From NCBI RefSeq assembly GCF_025698545.1, contig NC_068569.1:13702001-13766000 (forward strand): a stretch of DNA of 64,000 nucleotides. The letters run 5' to 3'. The notes under the pieces were generated by a model that was not told where the DNA came from, did no database searches, and saw nothing but the letters and a program-made list of their open reading frames with translations. This DNA comes from Gossypium raimondii (lineage: Eukaryota > Streptophyta > Magnoliopsida > Malvales > Malvaceae). Both the position numbers and the translations under genes were made by a program. Positions 48,927 through 62,220 of the stretch are shown piece by piece. Each line of letters begins with the position of its first letter. Position 1 is the first letter of the stretch.

Positions 48927-49162
48927 GTAAGTTATACCCAATGTCACTAAATTATTAGTAAGTTAATATTTTGGTCATTCAACTTTAAAAATTACAAAAA
49001 TAATCACTAAACTATTTAAATATTTTCATTTAAGTCGTTAGATTGTTAATTCTTTTTTCTTAAAGTATAGTTGGTGAGCTTTGAACAACAGTTCAATGAT
49101 CGATATGGTGGTATGGTATCCATCGACAAGTAGAAGAACATATCTCATATCCAAGTTAATCC
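48927..49162. mobile_element. Small non-autonomous element, copy B, truncated
   Basis: Homologous to the left part of 34472-34960, sharing 'cacaagta/cgacaagta' context and the run of T followed by 'aaagt'. It stops abruptly at 49162, where a TGTAACACCCC terminus begins, as if interrupted by a later insertion. Confidence 0.5.
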
Positions 49163-51877
49163 TGTAACACCCCACACCTGGCTCGATCGCTGAATCCGAA
49201 TGTATGATGTCACACTACGTCGTCGAAGCAACTCAAGTTAATTAACACAAGTACAATCAATTTAATCATCATTACAACTCACATGCATACATCTATACAC
49301 TCAATACCTTCATTTTATCAATTTACGAGGTATATGGGTTAATTTCAGAGTTAGGCTCAAAACCAAACTCATATGTCAAAATTCAAATTCATGTCTCAAG
49401 ACAAGAATCTCTATGTCTTGAGACAATTCATAAATTATTTTAGAATTTTTAGCTTCGAAGTTAGCATGTCTTGAGACATAGTACATGAAAATTGTTCCAA
49501 CAATCTCGAGATATGTTCTTTTTGTCTTGAGACTTAATGGTCAAATAGAAAAAAATGCACATTTTCAAACATCCAAATCTCACTTAATTGTACCTAAAAC
49601 ATACCCAAATACTACACCAATACAAAATCACCAATTTAACACATGTAACCACAACCAAACGTCATTAAATCTTAACCATCAATACGTCACTGTCTAATCA
49701 ACTAATTCACATATTCAAACGCATATAATCTACCATAATTATCTACTAATTCAATGATAAAATTTCACTTTTGTAACTCTTTTAGGTCAAATACCAAATA
49801 TACCAAAATGCAAACTCATCACCAAGACACAAACACCTTAGGTACATGTCATATAACCCAAAAACTACTTTTACATGTAAAAGAGATAATAAGGCATGTT
49901 CCGAGTTGAGTTGTTGAGTTGGATGCTTGACCAAGTTAAATCTACATTTACTCACAATCGAAACATGTTAAAACTGAATGTCGATAATGACAATAGAAAG
50001 ATCGCAAAATAAAGAAAAATAAGAACACACAGATTTTACGTGGAAACCCTTTCGGGGAAAAAACCATGGGCAGAGGAGAAGAAATTCACTAATGTTGAAA
50101 AACGAATGATACAAGAGGAGTTTCGACTAGGGGTGAGCATTCGATCGAATCGAATCGAATCGAATCGAAAATTTTCGAGTTAATCGAGTTTTCGAATATC
50201 ATTTTATCATCCTAACTTTATTTGAAGTTTTCTCGAATTGAGTCGAGTGAGATGGAATTCGAATCGAATCGAATATATTTGTTCGAGTTAAATTTTAAAA
50301 AATAATTTTGGGACCTTGTAACCATTGTCACCCATCGTAATAAAATTTGTCCACCTTAATCAAATTTTTTATTAACTTTCATCACTTCATAATTTATTTA
50401 TTAATTTTTTATATATTGGTTAGCTTCTTTGCTTGCTTAGTTGTTTTAATTATCTTGATTCTTGTCACTATGTATTTTAGAATTAAAAATATATTAAATG
50501 TAAAAATATGATTTTTTTAATAAAAGTTATTTTAAAATAAAATGTGAAATTGATACCAATATAAAATTTTAACACTAATATTTTATTGCATAATTAATAA
50601 TTTAATTTTAATATAAATATTCAATATGACTAAACAATTCAATAATATAAATAATATAAAATGTGAAATTTAATTTAATAATATAAATAGTAGATATAAA
50701 TAAAATTATTACTATTTATGTTTAGTGATTTTTTGAATAATTTTGATTTTTATTTGAGAGTAAAGGGTGAGAAGTAAAAGTTTAGGGAAAAATAAAAGTT
50801 TTGGGGAATAAAAGTTTGAGGAAAGTAAATAGGGGAGTAAAATTTTGGAGGAAAATATTAAAAAAATTGGAGGGGGAGGGTTTGGGATAGATGGGAGGTG
50901 GGATGGGAAGGAATAAAAGTTTTAGGGGAAAAGTGGGAGGAAGTAAAAATTTTGGGGGAAAATAAAAGGTTTTGAGGGTTTTTGGGAGTAAAATTTTGAG
51001 AAAAAATAAATGAGAGAGTAAAATTTTGGTGGGAAATAGATTTTGGGTAGATTGGGGAGTTGGGAGGGGAGGGGAGTAAAAGTTTTGGGGGGAAAGTGGG
51101 AAGGAGTAAAAGTTTTGAGGGAAAAGTAAAAAGGTTTGGGAGTTTGGGGTAAAAATGTAAAATATTATAGTTTGATATTCGAATTATTCGAATTATTCGA
51201 GTTATTCGAATTCGAAAACTCAACTCGATTCGAACTCGAAATTCGAAAAAAATATTCGAGTTGATTCGAATAACTCGATTAACTCGAATAACGATTCGTT
51301 TAACTCGAAATTCGATTTTTTTTCGATTTTTTCGAGTCGAATCGAGTTTTGCTCACCCCTAGTTTCGACTACATCTATTTAAAGGTTGAAAACCCTTATT
51401 CTAATCAATGTCAAATAGAAGAAGTGCACAAATCCCCCTAGTTTTGCCACTGTATTTTATTTTCACAATGATTCGGGTTACACAACTCTAACAAAACATG
51501 CGCACATAAACAAACATAATTGTAAGTTGAGTATTGAATACTCAACGGTGCTATTATAAATTGAATTAAAACATATAAACATAGAACACTAAAGCATAAC
51601 TATGAAATCGAAATTTAATTGTCGATTAAATTTTATTTGAAATATTATAATTCCTAATTCGAACCATAACGTATCAATTTGCCTTCTGACACATTTCGAC
51701 CTCAAATTTTAAGTAATTTGATATGTTTAATAATATTGTCCATTCTTCACTTTCATTCATTCATGATATCAATTACTCTCTAAGTCATCTAGCTTAATTA
51801 GCATCATAATAGTTCCTATCATAACTTTATATAATTTATTTAATCAATATAATATTAATTAACCATATCAATTCTAA
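49163..51877. mobile_element. TGTAACACCCC-bounded repeat, right end undefined
   Basis: It starts with TGTAACACCCC, the same 5' signature as the elements at 53842 and 57687. It contains retroelement-like text around 50035-50110 ('ttttacgtggaaaccctttc') and the hAT-like element at 50128. I could not pair its right end or find a target duplication, so more than one element may be present. Confidence 0.4.
50128..51361. mobile_element. hAT-like non-autonomous element, 1,234 bp
   Basis: Perfect 12-bp terminal inverted repeats TAGGGGTGAGCA / TGCTCACCCCTA are flanked by an exact 8-bp duplication gtttcgac (50120-50127 and 51362-51369), the hAT superfamily signature. Both subterminal regions are dense in tcgaa/ttcga steps (about 50140-50290 and 51175-51345). 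The interior (50750-51150) is a purine-rich stretch of gggga/ggagg/aaaagtttt units. There is no transposase. Confidence 0.9.
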
Positions 51878-54799
51878 TGTAACGGTAGTAGCCCGATTTT
51901 CAAGAGTGCCAAAAATATGGTTTCAGAACCTCATTTCGTAAATATTAAATATAAATATTTACGGAGTTAGAATAAAAGAATATTAAAATTTGGTCCTTCA
52001 ATTTTTCTATTAATTACTCAATTAAAGTACATGGACTAAATTATAAAAGTCTTATCATTATAGATTTTAAATACCTAAGGGACCAAAATAACAATTAAAC
52101 TATTTTCTAATGTGTGTTAGTGGGAAATGATGAAAGTTTCTACTTATAATTGATTAATGGTGATTAAGTTTAATTAATTAAGGTTAAATTAAGTTAATTA
52201 AGTAATTAAAAGTTTAATTAAAGTATATAAGACAAATTAGGTAAAAAGATGACATCTTTTTCTTCATCTTTTTAAACTTTTTGAGAGTTAAAACAAAGAG
52301 AACCCTTGGAAGCTTTCAAAGTTTTGGTCCTTATTTGGTAAGCTCAATTAAGGTTTTTTTTATATATAATTTTTATGTTTTTAAGGTCATAGGAGTTTTA
52401 TTTAGCTAGCCCATGTACCAATTTACAAAACTGTTAACGTTTTTGATAGATGTCAGTGTTGATTTCTTGAAGAAATTGGTGTTAAATTGATAGATTTTAA
52501 GCTTAGATTATGAAAAATGACTAAATTGTAATGTTTAGTTGTTAATTTTGTACATAAGGATAAAGTGAATAAAATATGAAATTGATGTAAAATTTTGGTA
52601 ATGATAGGTAATATAGGGCCTATAATGAATGTAATTGAGGTCAGTTTTCTAACCGAAGCTCAATATTGAAAGTTATGGTTATTTCAGTTTTAGGGACAAA
52701 TTTGAATAAAATGTAAAACTTTAGGGTTATCAAAAATGAAATTATTTAGGTTCATTCATGACATGGCATAGTGTATAAATGTTTGGTATTGATGGATTGA
52801 ATGGAATAATTGTATAGATCAAGAATTGAATCAAACCGGTGATAATTGAGAAAAAGTCAAAATTGTCGATTAGTCCCTGAAGATTCGGTTGTTTGTTGTT
52901 TTGACTAGGTAAGTTTATATGGAACTTTATACCTTAATTTTTAGTTATGTATGAATTATATTTGTTAGAATTGAGTAGAATTAGAGTAATTGGCACAAAT
53001 GTTTATATTGAACTGAATTGTAAATTCATGAAAGTATTGGTTATATGGAAATAGAACAAGATGCAAATGAGATTGTTGATTGAATTTATTTCTCATATGA
53101 GAAATGAAGTTGTGTACAAGAATTGATAATGTCAAATACACGGAAATGATGCTCGAGTGAACTTAGTAAAAGATTATGATATGTTTCGCATACCATTAGG
53201 GTTATACGTGCAATTAATCAAGGATTTACATGTTATTACGAGATTTAAAATTTGTTATAAATTCTTGGGTTATATGTATCGTTGGTTTAGCTTGGACGGG
53301 TAACACCGATATGATGTCAGCTTGTGTGAGCAACCCTAAAATATTGTTAGCTTGTGTGAGCATTACATTCTTGTGTATTTGAGTCCATTTTACTACAGTT
53401 TCATCGGGCGATGTTCAATTGATTGAAAAATGGAATTTAAATCATGAATTGAAAATGAAATAGTATTAATGATATTTGACATATTAATTGTTATATGATT
53501 ATGTTTTAAATGTTGACATCATTTACGTTCAAGAACGTAACTAACGTATTCAAATTTTGGTGATGATGCATATATAAATATGTATTCATGTGCCAACGAA
53601 ATGACATGTTTCAAGATGGTTTATCATAGGTAAAGTTTGGAGATTGCATGACTTTATTATTAGTTGAAATGACATTGCATTGTCTAGGTTTACATGGTGT
53701 ATGAGTAGTATTTGACTTAACAACTTGAATATAGATGCTTGAAGTATTTGGCATGTTTTGGTATTATTTTGATTTAAAAGAAATTGGTATTTGTTGGATA
53801 TGTTGATAGGTTTGATTGGAAACTTTGAAATAGGTACCAAATGTAACACCCCCTACCTGCATCCGTTGTCAGAATAGGGCACGAGGCATTACCGGAGTTT
53901 ACTGAACATTTTCAATAATTCTGAGTCATTTATTATTCATATTCTGAAAATAATCATAACGTCCCTCTGTTGGGCCCTAGAAGCTCAAAACATTCATTAG
54001 GAACCTACTGAGATTAAATCAGAATCATAGGAAATTTTTCGCAGAATTCTAAATATATATATATAGATTTTAATTTTATTTATTTATTTCCGAATTAGGT
54101 GCAGGATTCATACGGGCGTATCACATGACAAATCTTTTCATAAGAAATTGCATAACTGAAACATTTCCACTCTTTCATAAGCTCAATTATATTTTCATCT
54201 AAGCACTTACCATTCCAATGCACCTTATAATTTAAACATATTACCATTCAACAGTAATTTGACACTTGCCTAAACTTCAAGCAACAACATTGGTTAGCGT
54301 ACTTTAAATATTGACAAACTTATTTTCTCGCCATGTCTCACTTAAATTTATTACTCGTCTTAATACACATAATTTTCTTTGTATCAACGTATCAAAGATA
54401 GTCTCATATTTACATGTCATGATACATATCATTTTCTTGTTGTTTCTTCTTAAATATAAATCATTCAATTCATTATGACAATATTTCATGTACCATAATT
54501 TTTTTAAGTTCAATGTATATTTATTCCAGTAGCAGTTCATAATCTTGAATATGCATAATTATCAGGCAAGTTTCACATACATGTATTTTCCATGTCATAT
54601 TTCAGTATATCAAATAATTATCATTTCTATATATTTCAACTTTAATTTCATGATTTTAAATACTTATCATTTTCTATTTTTATCCCGTTTAATTTCTCGG
54701 AATTTCGATGGATTTTCAAGGGTACACTTTAGTTTACAAATTCGGGCCCGTCAATTTATATTCATGTGCGCACATTTCTCAATTCAGAGAGCACACTCC

Positions 54800-55180
54800 C
54801 ACGAACCTCATTTCTTACAACGGGATTACCAGTCCAGGCTAAATCCCCTGCGAGAGAGCACACTCCATGAACCTCATTTCTTACAATGGATTACCAGGTC
54901 CAGCTAAATCCTCAGTAATATAAACTCATAGAGTATTGTCGGGATTACCAGTCCAAAGCTAAATCCCAAGAACGATTACTTTAATGAGCTTGGATTTGAA
55001 TTACCAGTCCAGGCTAAATTCAAACCCTAATTCGGATTACCCGTCCGGGCTAAATCCATTTTCCACATATTCTTCGGGAGGACTATATCAAGATCACCCG
55101 TCCGGGCTAGATCTTTTTCACACATATTCTTCGGGAAGGCTATATCAGTATGAGATCACTCGTCTAGGCTAGATCCTTTT
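54800..55180. repeat. Array of 'ggattaccagtccaggctaaatcc'-type units
   Basis: At least six degenerate copies of 'attaccagtccaggctaaat', later as 'acccgtccgggcta', are interspersed with 'catattcttcggga' phrases. It lies inside the 53842 LTR. Confidence 0.85.
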
Positions 55181-55510
55181 TACTGTCAATTCCTTTTCAG
55201 AAATCCATCGAATTTTCCTTCCATTCAACCGGGATTTCTTCCCATCAATAACATACATTTCAAGCATTTAAGATAAAATTCAAGTTACACGAACTTACCG
55301 GGCTAAATTGTAGAAATACCAAAATTCAGGGACATTTTGATAATTTTCTATTTTCCTCGAATTTCCACCCAATCTTGATCTAAATTAATATTTCATTCAA
55401 TTTATTTATTTAAATAATAAAACAATTCATTTCATGCAATTTGGTCATTTTTGACATTTTTACAAAATTACCCTTAAAATTTTACTTTTATTCAATTTAT
55501 TCCCTGAACC

Positions 55511-55909
55511 TAGACCTGTCCATGGGCCGAGCAGCCCGGCCCGGCCCGATGGCCCGCCCGAAATATGGGAGGGTTCGGGTAAAAATATAGGCCCGAAATA
55601 TGGGCTTGGGCAAAAAAATGAGGCCCGTTTAAAAAATGGGCCGGGCTCAACTTTTTAGCCCGAATATAATAAATAAATTTGAGCCCGAGTCGGGCCAAAA
55701 AAGTATTTTTAAAATTAAAAAATAAAAATAAAAATATATATTTATTATATTCGAATTGGGCGGGCTGGCTCGGCCAAAAAGTTGAGCCCGAGCCCGCCCA
55801 TTTTTAAACGGGCCTCGTTTTTTTGCCCAAACCCATATTTCGAGCCTATATTTTTACCCGAACCCTCCCATATTTCAATGGTCAGCCTCCCTACCCATGG
55901 ACGTGTCTA
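55511..55909. mobile_element. Palindromic GC-rich MITE
   Basis: The ends are inverted: the left reads TAGACCTGTCCATGGGC and the right, on the other strand, TAGACACGTCCATGGGT. Nearly the entire 400 bp is an imperfect palindrome of 'gcccga', 'ggcccg' and 'aaaatgggc' phrases around an AT-rich centre near 55720. A TA duplication (55511-55512, 55908-55909) would fit the Tc1/mariner class, but that assignment is tentative. Confidence 0.75.
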
Positions 55910-58679
55910 GTTCAATTCTCTTCACTAAAAATTAATTATCTCTTTGTACAGAATTTGGATGATGTTCCCGTTTGTTTCTATTGAAAATAAACTCCTTAAG
56001 GATTTTAAAAATATAAATTATAACCCATAATTATCTTTTACAAATTTTAATTATTTTTCCAAGTCGGAACAAGGGAACCCAAATTCATTCTGACCTTGTC
56101 TCACAAAATTTATTATATCTCATGATTTACAATTCCATTACTTACACTGTTTCTTCTATGAGAAACTAGACTCAATAATATTTATTTCAATATTTTATTC
56201 ATACTCTAATTCGATTTCCACAATTTATGGTAATATTTCAAATTTAACCTACTGCTGTTGTCCAAAACTGTTTTAGTGCAAAATGTTGATTACTAGGTGT
56301 ATAACTCCCTTATTCCCTTTCTCTATAATATTTCCCATCACTTTCACTTATTTCTCTTCACTATTATATCAAGAACATAAGACCTTATATAAGAAAACTC
56401 TACTATAACATTACTTCCATGCTTTTTCAATAATATCAAACTTAAAAATATATTGAAATCTTGATGTTCTTACCTTGTGCTATTGATTTCAATCTTTAAC
56501 TTGATTTTCTCTCTCCTCCAGCTTCTATTTCTTGAATCTAACTTGATATTCTAGCTCCCCATTGTCTCCTTGTTATTCTTCTCTCTTGGAAGCTGTGGAA
56601 ATTCTTTTGATTTCTAGGTGAAAATGGTAAATTTTTGGTAGAAGGACCAAATTGTAAAGAAAGCAAAACTTTCTTTCTCCTCCTCTCTTCTCACGTTAGT
56701 TGCATGGAAATATCGTGGAATTGATGATTCTTCATCTTCCTTTTCTTATATATACTAAATAAAATACTAATAAAATAATAAAATATCATTTAAAAATCAA
56801 ATTAAAATATTAATAAACTAATATTTATTTAATATAAAATATCTCCAACATCATCATTATCTTCTAGATTTGTCTCTCTTCTAATTGACCATTTTCCCTT
56901 TATAATCTTTAAAATTTCATCATTGAGTCATCACTTAATTTGGTTAAATTGCGATTTAATCCCACAAAATTCTCTAGCTTTTCAATTTAGTCCTAATTCA
57001 TCCATTTTCTTTAGTTTCTAGATTATTCCACCCTTAAAATATTTACACTATTGGTCCTTCAACTTTTTATATATTTACACTTTAACCCTCAAATTTTGAG
57101 TATTTACTCTTGGGTAATAAAACTTTTCTTACTTTTGCAATTTAATCATTTCTTGAATTAATATGTCATAATATACTTCCCAATGTTGTCATAACTCAAA
57201 ATTATTCTTTTGTCACTTTATTTCCTTACTATATCAAAGATAATATCTTATTGTAAAAACTTTCGGGGTATTACACCAAATGGTTTATTTTTACCAAAAA
57301 CAGAGTCCACATCATGACAACCAATCTACCTTGTTGCAACATTGACCGATAGTGAGTCATGTCACGATTTCAAGTGGCCTGAGGTCACGGCGTGACAAAC
57401 TTGTAACAGCCCGTTTTCAGTAAAATCAGAATAGTGGTTTTGGGGCCACAAATCCGAGTCCGTAAGAAAAATTATTTTAAAGTTATTTTATGGTCTGAGT
57501 TATGATAGAAATATCATATAAAAATTTCATTAAGAAAATTTTACCGATTACATGATTAATTGTTAAAAGGACCAAATTGCATGAAATGTCAAAGTTGAGT
57601 TCTAGTAGCTATAAGTATTAGATAGCTATGAAATTCAAAATTGGATGTCCTTATATGGCAAATAGACCATTAAGAGGAGTTAGTAGTGTAACACCCCTAA
57701 CCCGTAACCGTCGTCGAATTAGGGTTAAGAGGCATTACTAATCAAAACAGACATTCATTAAAGTTCAATTTTTTTTTAAATATTAAACATGCAAAATTTT
57801 AAACTTCTCTTTTGACCATTTTGAACAAAACAAAGACATTACAATACAAATGAACCATAAGAAAATAAGTCATTTTCGTATGGCTATTAATCTCATATAC
57901 AATATATATAGGAGTACGACCTTCAAAATATTATCTAGCCTGTACATGCCATAAGTTAAAATTTAAACATTTTAATACCGAGACAGTAGATAGAGCGATG
58001 ATCTTGCTGACAATCCTTGAACTTGAAGCTTGATCTTTAAGTCTAAAAAAAATGAAAGACATAAACAAACAAAGTAAGCTTTTATAGCTTAGTAAGTCTA
58101 TAGCATAACTAAAATATATATAAATAATTATATAATTTCCTAGTACACTTAATGAATTCGCAATATACCATATATGTTATCATTTGAATAATTGCTATTC
58201 ATATTCATCTTATTTATAACCAAATATATGAACTCATAGAATTCATATCAATGAGTACATATATATATATATATAAACAACATGCATACAACCAATTGTA
58301 TATATAAATACTCATCAAAATCTTATAACCAAATACATTTACATATCATTTACATATAGTCAAATGCATACATAATTATCAACACTTAAAACCGAATGCA
58401 TATACAATTTAAAACATGAATCGCCAAATGTGTATATACATATATGCTTAACAAATATTATCATCGAATGTATATACACTTTAAACATGAATAGCCAATG
58501 CTTATACACATAACAAATATTATCACCGAATGTATATACACTTTAAACATGAATAGTTGAATGCATATATACATATGCCTAACAAGTATTATCACCGAAT
58601 GTATATACATGTTCTTCAAATACATATGACATTATTCATATGCATATCCATCATATTTAAACACATAATATAAACAGAT

Positions 58680-58850
58680 TCACCGGCACTTAGCCTGCTA
58701 GGTTTTAAAACCTGATTCAGTACACCGGCTTTTAGCCTGCTAGACTTATAGTCTGAATTGTTTCACTGGCATTAAGTCTGCTAGACATAAAGTCTGAAAT
58801 CTTTCACCGGCATCAAAGTTGCTAGACGTAAAGTCTGAAACATTCGATCA
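58680..58850. repeat. Array of 'caccggcattaagcctgctag'-type units
   Basis: Four copies about 55 bp apart of 'ccggca...tagcctgctag', each followed by an '...agtctgaa...' phrase. It is inside the 57687 LTR. Confidence 0.85.
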
Positions 58851-59188
58851 CCTTATAATGATCCAAACTAATAATTTCATACCTTCAATTTCATTCAAAA
58901 ACTTTTACATGAATATATATACATAATCGAATTTTCCATATACATATATAAATTTCATACTTAAATTCATTACAAGAACATATACATGTATACCTACATA
59001 ATCGAGTCTCATATAAACTTATATAAATGTCCTTCCTAAATTCAATAAAAGAACATATACATATATGTAAGCATGCTCATACTGAATATAACATATACAT
59101 ATAAATTACAACTCACATATATATACCTATTCAAACTACATATACAATCATGAGTTACATATCTTTAATCAAATCCAAGAGTTTATAC

Positions 59189-59197
59189 ATGTATATA

Positions 59198-59235
<38 letters not shown>
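59189..59235. repeat. (AT)n microsatellite
   Basis: A long run of alternating A and T within the nested LTR, likely length-variable. Confidence 0.9.
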
Positions 59236-59236
<1 letters not shown>

Positions 59237-60239
59237 GAACCTAATATATATGTTATACATACCTTTGATTAAAATCAAGAATTTATACATATACAACATT
59301 CATACTTTAACTAAATTCAAGAACTTATATATATATATATGTATATATATTCCAGCATTATATACACATATATATATACATACACATATATACATACTCA
59401 TACACATATCTAAATTCAAGACTTGTTCATGTATTTACATATATATTCGAATCTAACATATGCATATATAGCTTTCTTACCTAAATTCAAGATAAGAAAT
59501 TTACATGTATATATACATGCTTATTCGAATATCAACTGTACTTATATACATTTCTTACCTTTATTTCAACCCATAAATCTATACAAGATTATACTTGTAT
59601 ACTGAATATGCTATATATATAAATATCATCCATACTTCAAAATTTATTCAATCAATATACTTTTAGTTATAGCTCAACACAAAATATAATTAGTATACAT
59701 GTATAAATATTAACTTAATAACTTTTAATTGCTAATAGACTTAACTCGGACAGTGTAAAATCGAAACCGGACGATTAGTCGATGACTTTAGCTTTTCCCC
59801 GATCCAACTCTGATTTCTTTGGTTATTGATCTAAATATATTCAAAATGAGATAGTTTAAATATTATCACATTCAATTTAGTCCAAAAACACATAAATAGG
59901 TAAATTACCATTTTGCCCCTAACATTTACACTTTTTGCAATTTAGTCCCTATTGCATAAAACATAAAATACACAAAATTTGTCCACTCTATACAAGGGCC
60001 AAATGTACCTAGTGCTCATACAAGTCCAGATATTTCATTTATTTCACATTTTAGTCCCTCAAAAATTTAATTTCACAATTTAGCCCTAATTACTCAATTT
60101 CACCAAAAATTCAAAGACAAAACATGTTAATCTTTCACATATCTTTCATTTTTCATCATCAACTATCACAAAGCTCAAGCATTCATCAATGGGACATTTC
60201 AAATCATCAACAATTCACAAAATTAAGACATGGATTTTG

Positions 60240-60340
60240 AAGTATTCAAAGCAACAATCTCAAAAACGTAAAAATTATCAAAAACCGAGCTAAAGCAACA
60301 ATCTCAAAAACGTAAAAATTATCAAAAACCGAGCTAAAAC
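60240..60340. repeat. Short tandem duplication in the nested LTR
   Basis: The phrase 'agcaacaatctcaaaaacg' occurs twice, about 44 bases apart, each followed by 'taaaaattatcaaaaaccga'. Confidence 0.85.
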
Positions 60341-61679
60341 GAACCTTAAATCAAGCTTGAATATGGCTGAATCTATGCTTGTGTTTTTCTCTTCTTTCTT
60401 TTCTCTAGTTTCGGCTAAACATGGATGATAACAATTGAATTTTTACTTTGTTTTTAATTAACACATAGTAGTATTTTATTTATTTACCTTATTAACCTTT
60501 ATTAAATAATTTATATTTCATATAACATAAGGATAAAGTTGTCCATAGTCACCCACTATCATTTAAATGGCCTAATTATCATTTAAGACCCCTATTTTTA
60601 AAAGATAACAACAATTGAGTGCTTTTAGATTTGACCCCTAAATTTTTATTTTACGTGATTAAGTCATTTTATCAAATTAAGCACTCAAACGATCAAATTT
60701 TCATACAAAATTTTCACACATATTAATTCACATACTGCAAAATACTAAAAATAATATTAAAATATTTTTCTAACTCAGATTTGTGGTCTCGAAACCACTT
60801 TGTCCAATTAGGGTCAAAATTGGGTTGTTACAAGTAGATAAGTTTGATGATTCATCTATGGAAAATTAAATAAAGAAAAGGACTAAATTGGAAATAGAAA
60901 TAATTAAAGATGATAAAAATCTAATATCATCTTATATCATCATCTTTCCCAAATCAAAATGCATGGAAACCTTAGCTAAGAGAAAAGAACTCAAGAAATA
61001 TTATTTGGCTTAATTGGCTAAGTAATCTTGTCTCGTTTTTAGTAATTTTTATATTTTCGAGATCGTGATAGCTTAATTTAGCTATCTAAGGGATTAATTT
61101 GCAAAGTTATCAAAGTACTAGGGTTTTTCCATGGATGAGTATGTATGAGTTATGAAATTATGGTAGAAAATAAAAGGTTGTTGATAGATAAACAACTTTT
61201 GTAAAGTGAATTTTGATGAAATTGTAGTTTAGGGACTAAATTGAATAGATGTAAAATTTATGGAAAAATTTTGAATTTTATGAATTACATGGGTTGACAA
61301 TGTTACATGTTAAAGTTAGCTAGGCTTGGAATAAGGATTAAATTGCATGAATTTCATTTTCCGAGCCTAGGGATGAAATCATAATTAAGTGAAAGTATAG
61401 GGGCAAAATGGTAATTTTGCTTAAAATGTGAATTGAATTGAATATGAATTGTATTAAACTGAGTTAAATTTACTCGTATAGATCCGAATAGACCAAATAC
61501 GGAATTGGATCGAGGAAAAGACAAAGTAATAGATTAGTTGATTTTGTATACACGAACATTGTTGAGGTAAGTTCGTATAATTAAATTATGTATATTTATA
61601 TGTTTGAATTGAATGTTGTATATGTGAATTATGTAATTGATATTTGAATGAAATTGACTACATATCTGACAAAGCCCGA

Positions 61680-62220
61680 TAAATTTCAAGTCCCGTTTAA
61701 GCAAATAAAATTCGGTGGATACAGGATTTCCCGTATTGATTGTGGTCCTGCATATGTTGCGGACACACCATAGCTTAAAAGAGCATCCCGTTATTAGCCC
61801 TCTCGAGATTCCCGTTATATGGTTCTTGCGAGCTTCCCGTCAGTAGCTCTTCAGAGCATCCCGATCGGTTGTAATCTTGCATGTGTTGTGGGCACACCGT
61901 AGCTCTTATGAGCGCCTCGTTATATGGCTCTTCATGAGCTTCCCAACTAAAGGCTTTTTATGAGCTTCTTGATTAATGGCTCTCCGGAGCTTCTAGATAT
62001 GGCTCGTTCGAACTTCCCGATTTATGGCTATCCGGAGCTTCTCGTTAATGGCTCTTCGGAGCTACCCGTTATTGGCTCGCATGAGCTTCCCGATTATGGC
62101 TCTTATGAGCTTCCCTTTATACAGCCCGGATAAGCTTCCCGTTACATGGCTCACACATGCTTCTTGTTATATGGCTCGAAAGAGAGCTTCCCGATTATGT
62201 ACTTTAACGAGCACTCCCGA
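61680..62220. repeat. Array of 'gagcttcccgttatatggctc'-type units
   Basis: Some fifteen degenerate copies of about 27-30 bases, each pairing 'gagcttcccg' with 'tatggctc'. The open frame at 62024-62317 arises from the repeat and is not a gene. Confidence 0.88.

Larger units (their letters stand above)
53842..57275 (-). mobile_element. LTR-type element (solo LTR), 3,434 bp, target duplication CCAAA
   Basis: It begins TGTAACACCCCC and ends GGTATTACA, flanked by ccaaa at 53837-53841 and 57276-57280. It has no coding region, so it is best explained as a solo LTR. By comparison with 57402-63631 it is in reverse orientation. It contains a tandem array (about 54800-55180) and a MITE (55511-55909). 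Confidence 0.82.
57687..60832 (-). mobile_element. Nested LTR-type element (solo LTR), 3,146 bp, target duplication AGTAG
   Basis: It begins TGTAACACCCCTAACCCG and ends TTGTTACA. The flanks agtag at 57682-57686 and 60833-60837 are identical. Its ends are complementary in kind to those of its host element, so it lies in the opposite orientation. It holds the 'ccggcacttagcctgctag' array (58680-58850) and a long stretch rich in 'acatatacat'. Confidence 0.85.

Noticed and set aside
49163-51480. Complete LTR element ending at the 'gggttaca' near 51480
   Set aside because: Flanking pentamers do not match and the terminus type differs, so the pairing is unsupported.
59250-59605. Open frames rich in Tyr and Ile
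   Set aside because: Translation of 'acatatac' low-complexity LTR sequence.
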